A stretch of DNA of 64,000 bases from Lepiota brunneoincarnata (taxonomy: Eukaryota; Basidiomycota; Agaricomycetes; Agaricales; Agaricaceae). Of the stretch, positions 20,023 to 30,970 are shown in pieces. The stretch is taken from positions 806,001-870,000 of the forward strand of contig JAEBUN010000022.1 in NCBI GenBank assembly GCA_023014365.1, in the 5' to 3' direction. The translations under genes were made by a program, and so were the position numbers. The first letter of the stretch is position 1. The number at the start of each line of letters is the position of its first letter. The notes beneath the pieces were generated by a model. It was not told the origin of the DNA, made no database searches, and saw only the letters and a list, made by a program, of their open reading frames with translations.

Positions 20023-22001
20023 CTATGTGCGCAGGCGCGGCTCCTCTATTATATCATCCTGGGGGGATAATTCCTGATTATCGACCCCATCTGTGTGATG
20101 ACAACTGACTTGCTGAGCTGCGTTATTCAATCGCAATTCCGAGAGTTCCCGCGAGATCAACGACTGTGTCATCCTGCAATTTGCCTTGCGGAGATTTATG
20201 ATCAGTCGCGTCCCCTGTCCCAATGCCTCAATCAGTGTGAAAGTTCAATAATTAGAAATCAGGACCTACACAAAGCAGTCGATGACTGCGATCCACCTAA
20301 CAGGAGATGAGATACTTCTAGATTGTGTAGATAAGCAGCCTACGGTGTCCAGTCTACTGCAGCTAAAAAGCCGGAGCTACTCGAAGGCGCTATAGACATC
20401 GCCCCTAAAACCGTGAGCAAGCCCACAACTGTATACCAATAATGAATCTAGGAAAAAACGATAAATCGACTGCTTACTAAAGATTCTGTATGTTTGATGT
20501 CATAACAAGGGAGCTGTCTTCGCCGGAATAGTTAGGGAAAGATGCGAACTCACGGAATGATAAAGAGTGTCCCATCACGATGGAACAGGTAGATGATCGG
20601 CATATATCTCTTTATATGAGCCAATCGTTGACGTAGCGGAGTCCCCAATGGCCCTGCTTCTTTAATGGACTGATAAAGCTTGACGGTCAGCAGAACAAAG
20701 ATCACTGAACGAGCAAGATTGGTTATAGGTATTATATGGTCTGTGTAATGAATATCAAACCTGAGCTTGCAAATCGGTAGATCCTTTTCAAATTTAGTAC
20801 TCGCACTCCTGATAGAATGGAAGGTACTAACGTGGTCGTGGAAGCCAGCCTTTGTATCAGCGAAAATACCACAATTATACGATCATCCGAGAAACATCCG
20901 TGCAGTGGGAGTCCACTAATTGTGTATTTGGGTCGCCATATAATCTCAGTTACCAACACGTCTATAACACCAAACTGATTTGCCAGATACTTAGTAACCG
21001 ACTATCATAATGAACCAAGAGATAACAGGACATACCAATAATTCTACTGTGTCAATCACAAGCATGAGGTGAGAGTTAAGATTTTGGAAATATAATAATT
21101 GAGAGAGAAAACACACCAACTGTTATGCAAACCAGAATGAAAGTGACTGCCATAGCTCAGAGTAAGGATTCAGGTTGATTTTCGTGACCACTTACCTTTC
21201 AAGTCTTGTGCCCATAATGCACGCACTCGCAAAACCAGTAATGCCCTGAGCATCATGTGCAATATAATGGTCAACAGCCTGGAATACATCAACTTGGTTC
21301 TTTCAAGATCCATTACGAACTTACAACCCCATAAGCCAACCGGAAGCAATACAGCTGTGCCACAAAACATGTTCACTCAGACCAACTGAACATGAACCTC
21401 GTAATAACTTACAACTAGTGATAAAGGTCTTCGATCGGGAGCAGCAAATATGATAGCCAGATTAACCTACCGAGGCGGAGAGATATGTTCGACGAGTGGC
21501 TGAATCGTTACATCACGTCAGAGATAGGTGCGCAGGAGAGGATGCTAATTCCCACTGAGGATAAACGTCCTAATTTCTGTCAACCGATTTGTTGGTGAAG
21601 GAGTGAGGACTAAGGTATTTACGTCAAGCATAGGAGGGTACTTGTGCGAAGCAACATGTAGATGATCCGGATTGGCGACCAGAGCCCACTGCTCGACATT
21701 AATGAGAAAATCTTTGAAGGAATCATTCATGAATTCTCAGAAATTACCGATGAATGTGGGCAACCTATGGCTCCCTAAGCGAAGGAGAAGGCAGATGCAA
21801 TTCACTGCTCACTTCTTGTGGAAACATATATAGTGAATCATAGATGAATGAAGCCAGTGCCGCATCTGACAGAGCACTGCGTTAGCTGTTCGATACCCGG
21901 GAGATGATAGCAGTGAAAGCAATACAGGTGAAATAACCACTAAGTCGTGTAATTTCGAGGTCAACCTTGAAGTCATCCGGCGTGAGTCCATTATCGGCCA
22001 T
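20023..22001 (-). pseudogene. DUF6533-like membrane protein, copy 4
   Basis: ATG 22001 begins MADNGLTPDDFKVDLEITRL then SGYFTCIAFTAII. A very short (31 nt) GT-AG intron with a CTAAC branch site leads to DAALASFIYDSLYMFPQE. Later exons include SGLWSPIRIIYMLLRT, ALLVLRVRALWAQDLK (about 21195-21260), GLPLHGCFSDD, SLIQRL and IYRFASSG (20760-20930), and the last exon GTRLIINLRKANCRMTQSL to a stop at 20023. It is closely related to copy 7 (36755-38725), which has the same exon order and the same RKANC and PQDD C-terminus. Stops in several mid-gene joins make it a likely pseudogene. Confidence 0.6.
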
Positions 22002-23629
22002 ACTCCTGTGAAGGCGGTATTGTGAACGGGATGGGGATTCGACTGTGTCTTGCTGCCCTGAGTCGCTATTAAATAACCGGTCGAAACGATAGCCCAAGCA
22101 TGCACCGTCCATAGATGGATTGGCATCTGATCCTCCGTTGTAAAACTCTTTGCTCGGGTAGGGCAATCCATGATGTGATCGCCAGGTAGTGTGATTGGTG
22201 TCAAGGCTGCTCAGCTTCCGATGCCCCGTTTTGGTTGGTCCCAGGAAGCTTCAAGTCATGGTACTATAGCATTTGTGTGTGTTAGCCCAACCTTCTAGCC
22301 AAATCGATGGAATGGGATGTATTTTTATCGTTTTCTCGTGTTCTAATTCCAGGATATCACTTTGTGGGACAAGAGCGGAAAGAGTCCTTTTCGGAGGCTC
22401 GGTGTTGAGCGGTCAGTTAAGGGTTCTAACAATTTTTTCAAGCCGTTTGCCTTCAAGAATAAAACCATTTCACGAACTGTGTTCCCTTATAGCTAATAAG
22501 GGGACTTCTCAAACAAGTATTTTCATGCGACCCATTTGGCTCACAGTTCTAGTGTTCCTTCCGTATATATCAGCCCCGGGGAGATGGGTCTATGCTTGTT
22601 TGCGAGTGTGTTGGACAGCGAGAGCAGCGGCAGGAAACGAGAGGGAGGTACGATAAAAAGGACTGGTGTGAGTGCACATGTTGATACCTGATTCTCCCAT
22701 GTTTCTGTGGGAGCGGCACAGCTAGTAGCGTCGAGATTAGTCTGCACATTGCCGCCCTTGGCTGCTAGATATCGCATGCCGGACTCGCTTTTTTTCGGCA
22801 AAGGCCAATATCGATCACGGCAATCCATGATGCCACCATTGTGATCTAAAGTGGGAAGACTCTGCTTCCGACACTCGGATTTTGGGGGGGCTCCTTGGTA
22901 TCTTTAAACGTTCTTAAATCATGGCCACTAGCACTACTGCGTATCAGTACTGTATTCTAGCCAATTTTGATGGAATGGGATGATGTCTATCAGTACGTCA
23001 CGCTAGTTTCAGATTCTCGTGACAAGAGCAGAAAGACTGCCTACTGGATGCTTGGTGGACGTGAGCTGTTTGGCTTGAATACATAGCAAAACGTTTTTGT
23101 AACTGATTGTCCCTTATCATTGGGAGGAAGTACTGGGCAGTGCTCTTGGGCGCCTCGTCGCCAGGCGGCACATAAGAAACAGGTGGATCACAAGTTTAGT
23201 GCGCATTATCTAGGTGTTAGACAGGAGGAGGAGCGTCGAGGGATGAGAGAGAGGGTAGCACAAACTCAGAGAGACTGTTCCTGGCGGCATGCCTCACGAC
23301 GGTTGCAGGTTTTCCGAGTTTCGCTACCGTTTTGACATTCCGCAGTTAAGTGATGCTTAAGATAAGATAGCGATAGCTGGTTGTGACTGTGCACGTGCCA
23401 AATGACGTCACGCGTCCCAGTCGCACACAAATTGTGCGTGCACAGGCCTGGCAGATTCCCCGACCGAGCTCACTCCTAAGCCACCACGGCCCTCACTTCG
23501 TAGGAGAATGTCGCCGAAAATATTTATGTCTTCGTCCGCTGGTGTGCGGGTGTCAAGGGCCATCCTTGTGGGCGGTGAATAGTGCCCCCTACCTAAATAT
23601 CTTGGTCCTTGGACATATAGCACAATGCT
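22002..23629. other. Duplicated upstream DNA, no gene
   Basis: The family's 5' flanking block occurs here twice, at about 22170-22420 and again in diverged form at about 22810-23050. That indicates a further gene copy lost between them. No other coding signal. Confidence 0.45.
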
Positions 23630-24530
23630 GTTTATAAAACCAGCGTTTGTACGTCCATCCCCTTACTCCAAGTCAGGCGCCAGCTGATCATCTCCACTTT
23701 TTCCCCCGTAACATCCCCCATGCGTGCTCAATTTTGTGACGTGTGCTGTTGGAAATGCATTTGGCTTGGCGACGGAGCAACATTAGCGTAAAGGCCGCAG
23801 ACATCCTCACCCTCCCCATCCCATCTTTACATCTGATCCACATCCGAAGGGTGATGCAAGCCTGGATTGTTCGTGTGCGTTGCTGACTATTGTAACCTTG
23901 GTATCAACTCCGTTCGCGTTAGGGCAGGGGGTCGGGCCCGGTACGCGATAGCGGGATGTGCGTGTTTTGTTCGTCTGGCTACTCAAGACACAAATGTGCT
24001 GTTAGTTGTTGACATGAACGCAGGAATGTAGAGAACCAAAACCGGAGGAAAGAGGGGTAGGGGCCCAGTCGCAGTAAGAAGGATGACAGGAGAGGCTTAT
24101 GCGAATCTCCCACCCCCTGTAGTGAGACCGTGCGGATAGCCGATTTGAACCAGTGACGGCCGCTACATTTTATATTGTGCACCCCCCTCCTGCACGTTTT
24201 GCATGGTCCTTCTTACCGTCCGGAACTGATGGCCGATGCCTCTGCAGCTGTTACTTTAAACCGCATCATCAACTTGCCCCACCGGGATGTTGTACACACA
24301 ACATATGAGTCATGACCAACCATACTCCAACGGCCATTCTGGGCACACATGCGTTCCTCCCCTCATGCCAAATTTTATACACAACGTCTGAATACTCAAT
24401 CAGGAGCGTTTCGCGCATACACCTATTGATGTAGAATTGAGTTGATAAGTGTATACATCCCCCGTGACGAGCACTAACATGGGAGGGCGAGGGAGGAGGG
24501 CGGAAGGAGGGAAATGCATGGTGTGGTTGG
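23630..24530 (+). repeat. Repeat R, copy b
   Basis: Direct repeat of 12850-13860. It shows the same order of landmarks with scattered substitutions and a few small deletions in the middle (the segment between ~23960 and 24010 is shorter than in copy a). Confidence 0.7.
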
Positions 24531-24846
24531 ATTAACGCTTGACTGTCGGGCGATTGTCGAGGCTGTCCGACTAGACGTCGTGCCAGGACATTCTCGGGCA
24601 CCACGCGATGGTGAACCTGTGTGTGGGGTCTGCGTCAAACCATTTGAGCGTCGCCGTGTGGAAGCCGTTGGCGATGAATGTCCCATGGGCGACATAACTA
24701 AGTATCGAGTTTGCGTTCCCTCGAGGAGCCATGCCGTGCCGTGAGATTGAGGCTGGAGTGTGTGAACGCCCTCAAGAACTGATTGGTAAGGTTCTCGAAG
24801 TAATCAGCAATATTCTTGAATACCACGACCCCCACGCAACTCACTC

Positions 24847-25892
24847 TCAATATATTGCCATCAACCCCAAGATTAATCGAAACTCGGACTTGCAATTTAG
24901 GCGCCTGAATTCCGTCCTCTCATGGGGAGGGGAATTGAGTTGCTGGTTGAGTCTGTCGAGACTCCTGAAGGTAACAGGACAGCTGTAGCACTTGTCGGCT
25001 TTCCCGCCAGTCACACGCTTATTGGTGAAATATCTAATGAAGCCCGTCGGCGGGCTGGCTTGGCTCCCGGTCCTCTTGAAAATAGATGCTTGAGGGATAA
25101 TATTAAGCTTATAGATGGTATCCGTAACCTAACGAAAGTTGACACTGTGACATCCAGACTCGATGTGCATGGTAATTGAGGAGGCGGTCTTGAATAATTT
25201 TTTGCAGAACGGACATTTGAATCTTCTGCTCCTGTGTGCCGGAGAAGCGTTATGCTGCAATGAAAGGGGTTTAGTAAGTATATTGGACAACTGGTCTAGG
25301 AAAATAGGGAAGCAAATCCTGCCTGAGTAAGGGCCTGTGGGCTGGGGAAGTCGCGCGAGCAGACAAAGCACCAGTTGTGAGCCGAACTAGAAGCGAGATG
25401 TTGATTGAGAGCGGCAGTATTAACGAAATTTCGTTTACAGCCGTGGCAGAAGGCCTGGTCGTCATCATCCCACCCGTCTGTGTCACCTCCCTCATCTAAG
25501 CCGGAGACACCACCCTTCTCAGAGGAAATGGCTTGATGAGCTGAAGAGGAGGAGATATGCTAGGCCGGCGGGCCGAACAATTGCTACTCAGCGAAAGAAG
25601 AGCAGGTCGACCGGACAGTACCTGTTGGCAAGCGCTACGACTACCGAACGTCCTGTTACACATAGCACAATGCTTGTGAGTAAAGGCATCCTCAAGATGC
25701 TATCATGTACCAATGGTAAGAGTGATTTAAGGAAGGTGGACGATGGCTCACGTTATTCAAGGAATTAGCATTTACAAAGACTCTCTCACATTCTTGGCAT
25801 TCTAGAATATCATGACCCTTAGCTTTGCAGTGTGACTGCACGCCCACAGCAGTGGTAAAGGTGCGGTCGCAGTCAGGACATTCATAGGACAT
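24847..25892 (-). pseudogene. C2H2 zinc-finger protein, decayed
   Basis: ATG 25892 begins MSYECPDCDRTFTTAVGVQS. The zinc fingers follow one another in phase across three inferred introns. CQECERVFVNANSLNN joins HLEDAFTHKHCAMC over a GT-AG intron of about 52 nt; FCHGCKRNFVNTAALNQHL and CFVCSRDF follow; ALTQ joins HNASPAH over an intron that would start GC; then FKCPFCKKLFKTASSITMH. Downstream CYSCPVTFRSLDRLNQQL and a last degenerate finger reach 24847. An in-frame TAG after SVNFR interrupts the protein, a C-to-T change if the ancestor was CAG. This repeat-finger architecture is common in Agaricomycetes and is presumed nucleic-acid binding. The clear fingers argue for recent loss. Confidence 0.7.
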
Positions 25893-27325
25893 GACAGGTC
25901 AAAGGAGAAAGAGGTTCATTCCCAGCGCACTCGCTGCGCAACGGCCCTACGGGCCGGGACGTATGTGCATATTCGCGAATGCGTCAAATGAGAAGGATAC
26001 ACATGTACATTCTTTGGCGGCCTTACAAAACCGCGGCTTTGGTGGTCAAGTTACCTTTATAAGCCCTGTTAAACCCGGGTCCTTTCCCAGCCGACCCAGG
26101 AGGACTCTTTGTACCACAAACAACCTACGAGCACTAGATTTTGTTTGTTTTTATTTGTTTTGAAATCTTGTCCCGACACTCCAGCATTGCACTCCTGCCT
26201 TCAAGGGTTTACAAGCTTGTGTTTAATGCACCTATTGGAACCATGCCTGACTTGGCCATGGGCGCAGTATTAATGGAAGGGACTGCGAATCTCTATCCCC
26301 CTCTCCCCCCTTTGATCTCATCTCTCCTATCATTGCGAGAAAAAACATGGCCCTTGTTTTTCTACTTGTTTACATGTTTTACCTCGTCGGCATCTATTAA
26401 GATATACCGCATCTGTATTATGAGTCGAAAGCCTGATTGGTTGGGTGTGTCCTGGTTACTGTAGGCAGGGAGAAATCGCGTCGAATGGGTATGTAGTTTC
26501 TCCTTGAGTGCTCAGGGACGGTCTTGAACATTGCTACGTTGCTGGCTGTTGGCGTGTTGCTGGCGGTGCCATTCTTGTATTACATGACCATCTATAGGGT
26601 GAGCGTCAAGAGTTCCAACAACGCCATGAGCACGGGCGCACGGGGAATTAAGGACCGAAAGAAGAGCTCAGTCGCAGCAACCATACCCAAGCCTCGCCGA
26701 TTAGTAGTAATGTAACTGATGCACATAATCATCCATTAATAACATGGTCTAGAACTCCCGTCCACATCTCCTCCACACACTTGGCCGGCCAGCCAGTCAC
26801 GCTAAAGCACGAAATACCATGTGCCAACTTCCAAGGCAAAGTAGCCTGGTCACCAAGAGGTATGTACTGTTATTTACCATAGAATGGAAAATAAATTAAC
26901 GTTCCTATCTAGGCATAATAATGCATCCATACGAATCCCAACAGCGTCCCTTGCAATATGAAATAGGAGAGACAAAAAGATAGACAAAAGAGAGAGAGAC
27001 CGCCGATCTGTACACTCGTATTTTGACAAGATAAGTACAACAAAGCGATGATGGTGAATTGGCCCTTAGAGGGCGGTGGGGAGGAGGTGCGGGGATGCAG
27101 CGATTAAGGCTTATAGAGCACCGTGGTGGGAGTTAAACATTCGACGCTCGATTCTGGGTAGTTATACAAATATCGTAATATTAACGGGCCATGCTTACTT
27201 CTATCAATTTCACTGTCACTACGGTATGCTCCCTGTATGGATGGTAATCCGTGTGTAAGAGAACTGTCGACCGGTAGCGACGGAACTGGTGGTACACCTC
27301 ACCCCAATACCAGAAGGAATGGGCC
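25893..27325. other. Between zinc-finger pseudogene and copy 5
   Basis: Contains repeat R copy c (listed) and, from about 27130, a flank shared with 43020-43220 next to copy 8. No gene seen. Confidence 0.5.
26130..26950 (+). repeat. Repeat R, copy c
   Basis: Shares with 30320-30950 a T-rich start, CCTGCCTTCAAGGGTT, and a block containing GTTGCTGGCTGTTGGC, CAAGAGTTCCAACAAC and GACCGAAAGAAG. The same central block is recognisable, more diverged, at about 13240-13400 and 23990-24080. In copies c and d one frame gives the common peptide KSSNNxM...IKDRKK, which hints at an old coding exon. Confidence 0.6.
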
Positions 27326-29231
27326 CTACAAGTTCCTCCCTGGAGTAGCATCCAAGTTATCGACACCACCCGGTTGACTACCGACTGGACTATCAAACCG
27401 CAATGTCGAGATATCTCGTGCAACTAGTGACTCCGTTAACTTGCAATTTGCCTCACGGATATTGATAATAAGCCGCGTTCCCTTAACAGCTGGAGAATCT
27501 AATTTGTGCGGATATTCGTTTATGGGAGAAGACCTACGCAAACACAGTACGTGACCGTGAACCACCTAACAAAGATGAGACGCTTCTAAGTTGTAGAGAT
27601 GAGTGGCCTACAGAGCCCAGTTTATTGCAGCCAAACCACCGAGACCGAAAGATGATGCTACTTTAGACGCGGTCCGCAAAAGTCCGGGTAGGGCTATGAA
27701 GACTATATGCCTATGAGACCAGGCAATTAGGACAAGTCCAAAAGGTCATACCAAAGACTCTAGGTTTGGGCCTTATAAGTGAGCTGTCCTAACCTGCAAC
27801 ACTAAAAAAGGCGGACACACGGATTGATAAATAGTGTTCCATCTCGATAGAACAAGCAGACAATCGGCGTATATCTTTTCATTTTGCTGATTCTGTCGCG
27901 AAGTGTATGCCATGAGACCCCTGCTTCTCGAAGGGACTGATAGAGCTTTACGACTGTCAGCGTAACGAATGTCACTAAACGGTTTCAATTGTAGTATCAC
28001 CGTATCATAGGATCAAGTAGCATGCCTGAGCTTGCAAACCGATAGATCCTTCTTCATTTTAGCATATCCAGCACTTGTAAGTATGGGATACTGACATTGC
28101 GGAGTGCACCAGTTTGTTTAACTGTGAATCTGGGATGCTCCCATCATAAAAACACCCGTGAAATGGTACCCCACCCATGGCATGCTTCTGTCCAACAATT
28201 TGAGTCACAAACCATTCCACCATGCTGATCTGAATGAGCTTAGGTTCAATAGCATGACGAACCCAGAGGTAACTGGACACACAAGTAACTCGACTACGTC
28301 AGCCATGAACATAGGGTGAGATACAACTATAGATTTTGAGAAAGAACGCACCGACTGTCATGAAAACCAGAATATATGCGACTGCCATGATTTAGAATAA
28401 GAATTGCAGGTAATTCCTCGTGAATACTCACTTTTGCTATTTCGGCCCCACAATGCACGCAATCGCAACACCAACAACGTCTTGAACATTATCGGTAAGA
28501 CAATAGCAGTAATCCTAGAATACTTACACATTTAGTTAGCTTTCCCCGGATATCTTGTGTACGTACAATCCCATGAGCCAGTTGGAAGCAATACAGCTAT
28601 AGTATGAAAGGTGTTCGTTCAGAACGAAGGAATGAGATTTGGATAATATCTCACAACTAGTGAAGAATTACTGTCATCAGGACAAGCAAAGCTGATTCCC
28701 AGACTAACTTACAGAGGCTGAGAGGTATGTCCTCTCATTGACTGTTGTATCGCGAAATTTCAGATGATGTGGGCAAGGAAGGAATTCAATGCCCACTGAG
28801 GATACTGAGTCTAGTTTCTGTCAGTTGATTGTTGATGAAGGAGAATATTGAGATACTTGCGTTAAGAACACGAGGGCGCATGTACGAAACAAGTTATAGA
28901 TGATTCGGGGCAGTGTCCATGCCCCACTGCCCAAACAAATGTTTCATTGGCGTCACTCATGAATTTCTCAAACGAATACCTATGGATGAGGATAACCTGC
29001 AGCTACTTGTGTGAGTGAAAGGAGGGACGTACTGTAGCTGACTAATCACCTCTTGTGGAATCATATCGAGCGAGTCGTATATGAATAGAGCCATTGCTGG
29101 ATCTAACAGGGCATGATTGTTAGTTGTGTCATATAGATAGTGGCGAAAACCGTACAGGTGAAGTAACCATTGAGGCGTGTGTGTTCGAGTTCAGCCGAAA
29201 TGTCCTCTGCTGTTAATCCAAGGTCCGACAT
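27326..29231 (-). pseudogene. DUF6533-like membrane protein, copy 5
   Basis: ATG 29231 starts the MSDLGLT-type N-terminus shared with copy 8, followed by LNGYFTCTVFA. The first intron has lost its donor: CTATCT stands where copy 8 has GTATCT, although CTAAC and TTAG remain. Later exons include GGVPFHGCFYDGS and the last exon GTRLIINIREANCKLTESL to a stop at 27326. It is very similar to copy 8 along its whole length including flanks, so the two come from one segmental duplication. The broken donor makes this one a pseudogene unless another site is used. Confidence 0.65.
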
Positions 29232-29599
29232 ATCTCTGGGGCAGCTAGGTGGTTGACGGCGTGGGGATTCACTTGTGCCCTGCTGTCCGAACCGATTAAA
29301 TACTCGACCCGATAATCATCGCAACTTCATGTAACATGGTTAGCCAGAAAGCTCAGCTTAGGTCTAATGGGGCACCGTGTGGGACATCTCACACGGTGGC
29401 TTCCTCGCTTTGATTCTTGCATTCATTCTTCTATTGGACTTGATTGAGAACCAACAGAGGCGTAGCACAATTACCAGTAGCCTGAACGCACCCCTTCAGT
29501 TTCACCACTTACACGCCTTTAAGAGAGCAACGCCCACCTCAAGTCTGCTGAAGGTAGTGGATAGCCCCAGCCATCAATTCCCCGTTATAGCCTAAGCAG

Positions 29600-30040
29600 C
29601 ATGGCCAAAAATACTATAAGCTCGCTCATTCACACTTCCGTCTCGTCCTATTCGGCTACATTATCAAGGCCTCATGCCCTCAATCACTAGCATTCTCAAC
29701 TTCTAGATCCTCACCAATTTCGGATCCTGACCCCACTCCACCTCCCCGATCAGACTCAATTGTGATTTGTGGCAACTCTCCTATCAGAGTCCTCCTAGCG
29801 GTGCCGCACCCCACTCCTGGCAGAAAGCATGACTCTCAGGACGCTATTTCCGTTATGATTCGGACCATGAAGCTCAACTTTAAGGTGTGGATCGAGCCCC
29901 TGTATTGTACGATATCACACAGGACGGTATCCATTATGTTTGTATGCCGGTCTATTGCACAGGTATCCGAAAAAGAGCCTGGGGAATAATGGGGTTTGAC
30001 AGGAAGGGTGGAAGAAACGAAACGACGCCAGCTTGCAGGT
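29600..30040 (+). repeat. Repeat S, copy 1
   Basis: About 440 bp, alignable with 41311-41770 and 45596-46040. Landmarks are GCATGGCCAAAAATACT, GTGGCAACTC(T/C)CCTATC, CGTTATGATTCGGACCATGAA, CCCCTGTATTGTACGAT and GGAAGGGTGGAAGA. It lies just upstream of a membrane-gene copy in two cases (29600 and 45596). No protein family is recognised. Confidence 0.65.
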
Positions 30041-30155
30041 TGATCACATTCTTGACACTCTGAAATATCATGAGCCTTAGCTCTGCAGTGTGGCTGCACG
30101 CCCACGGCAGTGGTAACGGTGCGGTCGCAATCAAACATTCGTAGGACGTGACAGG
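30041..30155 (-). pseudogene. 5' fragment of the C2H2 zinc-finger gene
   Basis: Matches the first exon of the zinc-finger gene at 25892: the region gives TTAVGVQPHCRAKAHDISEC and CQEC counterparts. The start codon has become ACG, a small deletion shifts the frame within the first finger, and similarity ends after the second CxxC. As in the 25.9-26.7 kb region, a repeat R copy follows, so both belong to one duplicated block. Confidence 0.65.
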
Positions 30156-30319
30156 TCAAGGGAGAAAGGGGTTTCTTCCCAGCCCACTCGCTGCGCAACG
30201 GCCCTACAAAAATTTGGCTTTAGAGGCTAAGTACAATATTGAACCTTATTAAACCCCAGGCTCTTTCCCAGTCGACCCAGAAGAACTCTGCGTAACAGTA
30301 CAACAAACGCCCAAGGAGC

Positions 30320-30950
30320 GCTAGACTTTGTTTATGTTTTGTTTGTTTGCTTTCTTGTCCCCAGCGTTGCCCTCCTGCCTTCAAGGGTTCCCAAGTTTGT
30401 GTTTGTGATTAGTGCATTTGTTGGAATTATGTTTGACTTAGCCATGAGCATGGCATTGGTGTAAGAGGCTGTGAATCCCTTTCCCCCCACTTTTGAACTC
30501 ATCCCTCCTGTCATTACGAGGCAAAAATATTGTCCTTATTTTTCTACTTGCTCACATGTTCTGCCTCGTCGACATCTGCAATGCGTCCGACAGAGATATA
30601 CCCCATCCGAACGATGATTCGAAGGCTTGATTAGGTAAACGTGTCATGGTTCTTGTAAACCGGGCAGAGGTCACATCGAATAGGTATGCAGCTACATGTA
30701 TTCTGCTTTTTTTTTGTTTTAGTAACCAGGGGCGATATTCGACATCTCTGTGTTGCTGGCTGTTGGCACATTGCGGCCGGCGGCATTCTTGGTTTGCATG
30801 ACGTTGACAGGGTAAGCTTCAAGAGTTCCAACAACACGATGAACACGAACACTTGGAGAATCAAGGACCGAAAGAAGGCCCAGTCGGGGTAATATACCCA
30901 AGGCATATTGATTAGTAGTAAATAACTGGTGCACATAATCATCCTATACT
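30320..30950 (+). repeat. Repeat R, copy d
   Basis: Counterpart of 26130-26950 in the same orientation and the same position relative to the zinc-finger remnant. Small indels are present. Confidence 0.6.
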
Positions 30951-30970
30951 CAACAAGACCCACCTGGATA

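Noticed and set aside
24698..25179. Plus-strand open frames over the zinc-finger remnant
   Set aside because: They are antisense to recognisable, although decayed, finger motifs on the minus strand.
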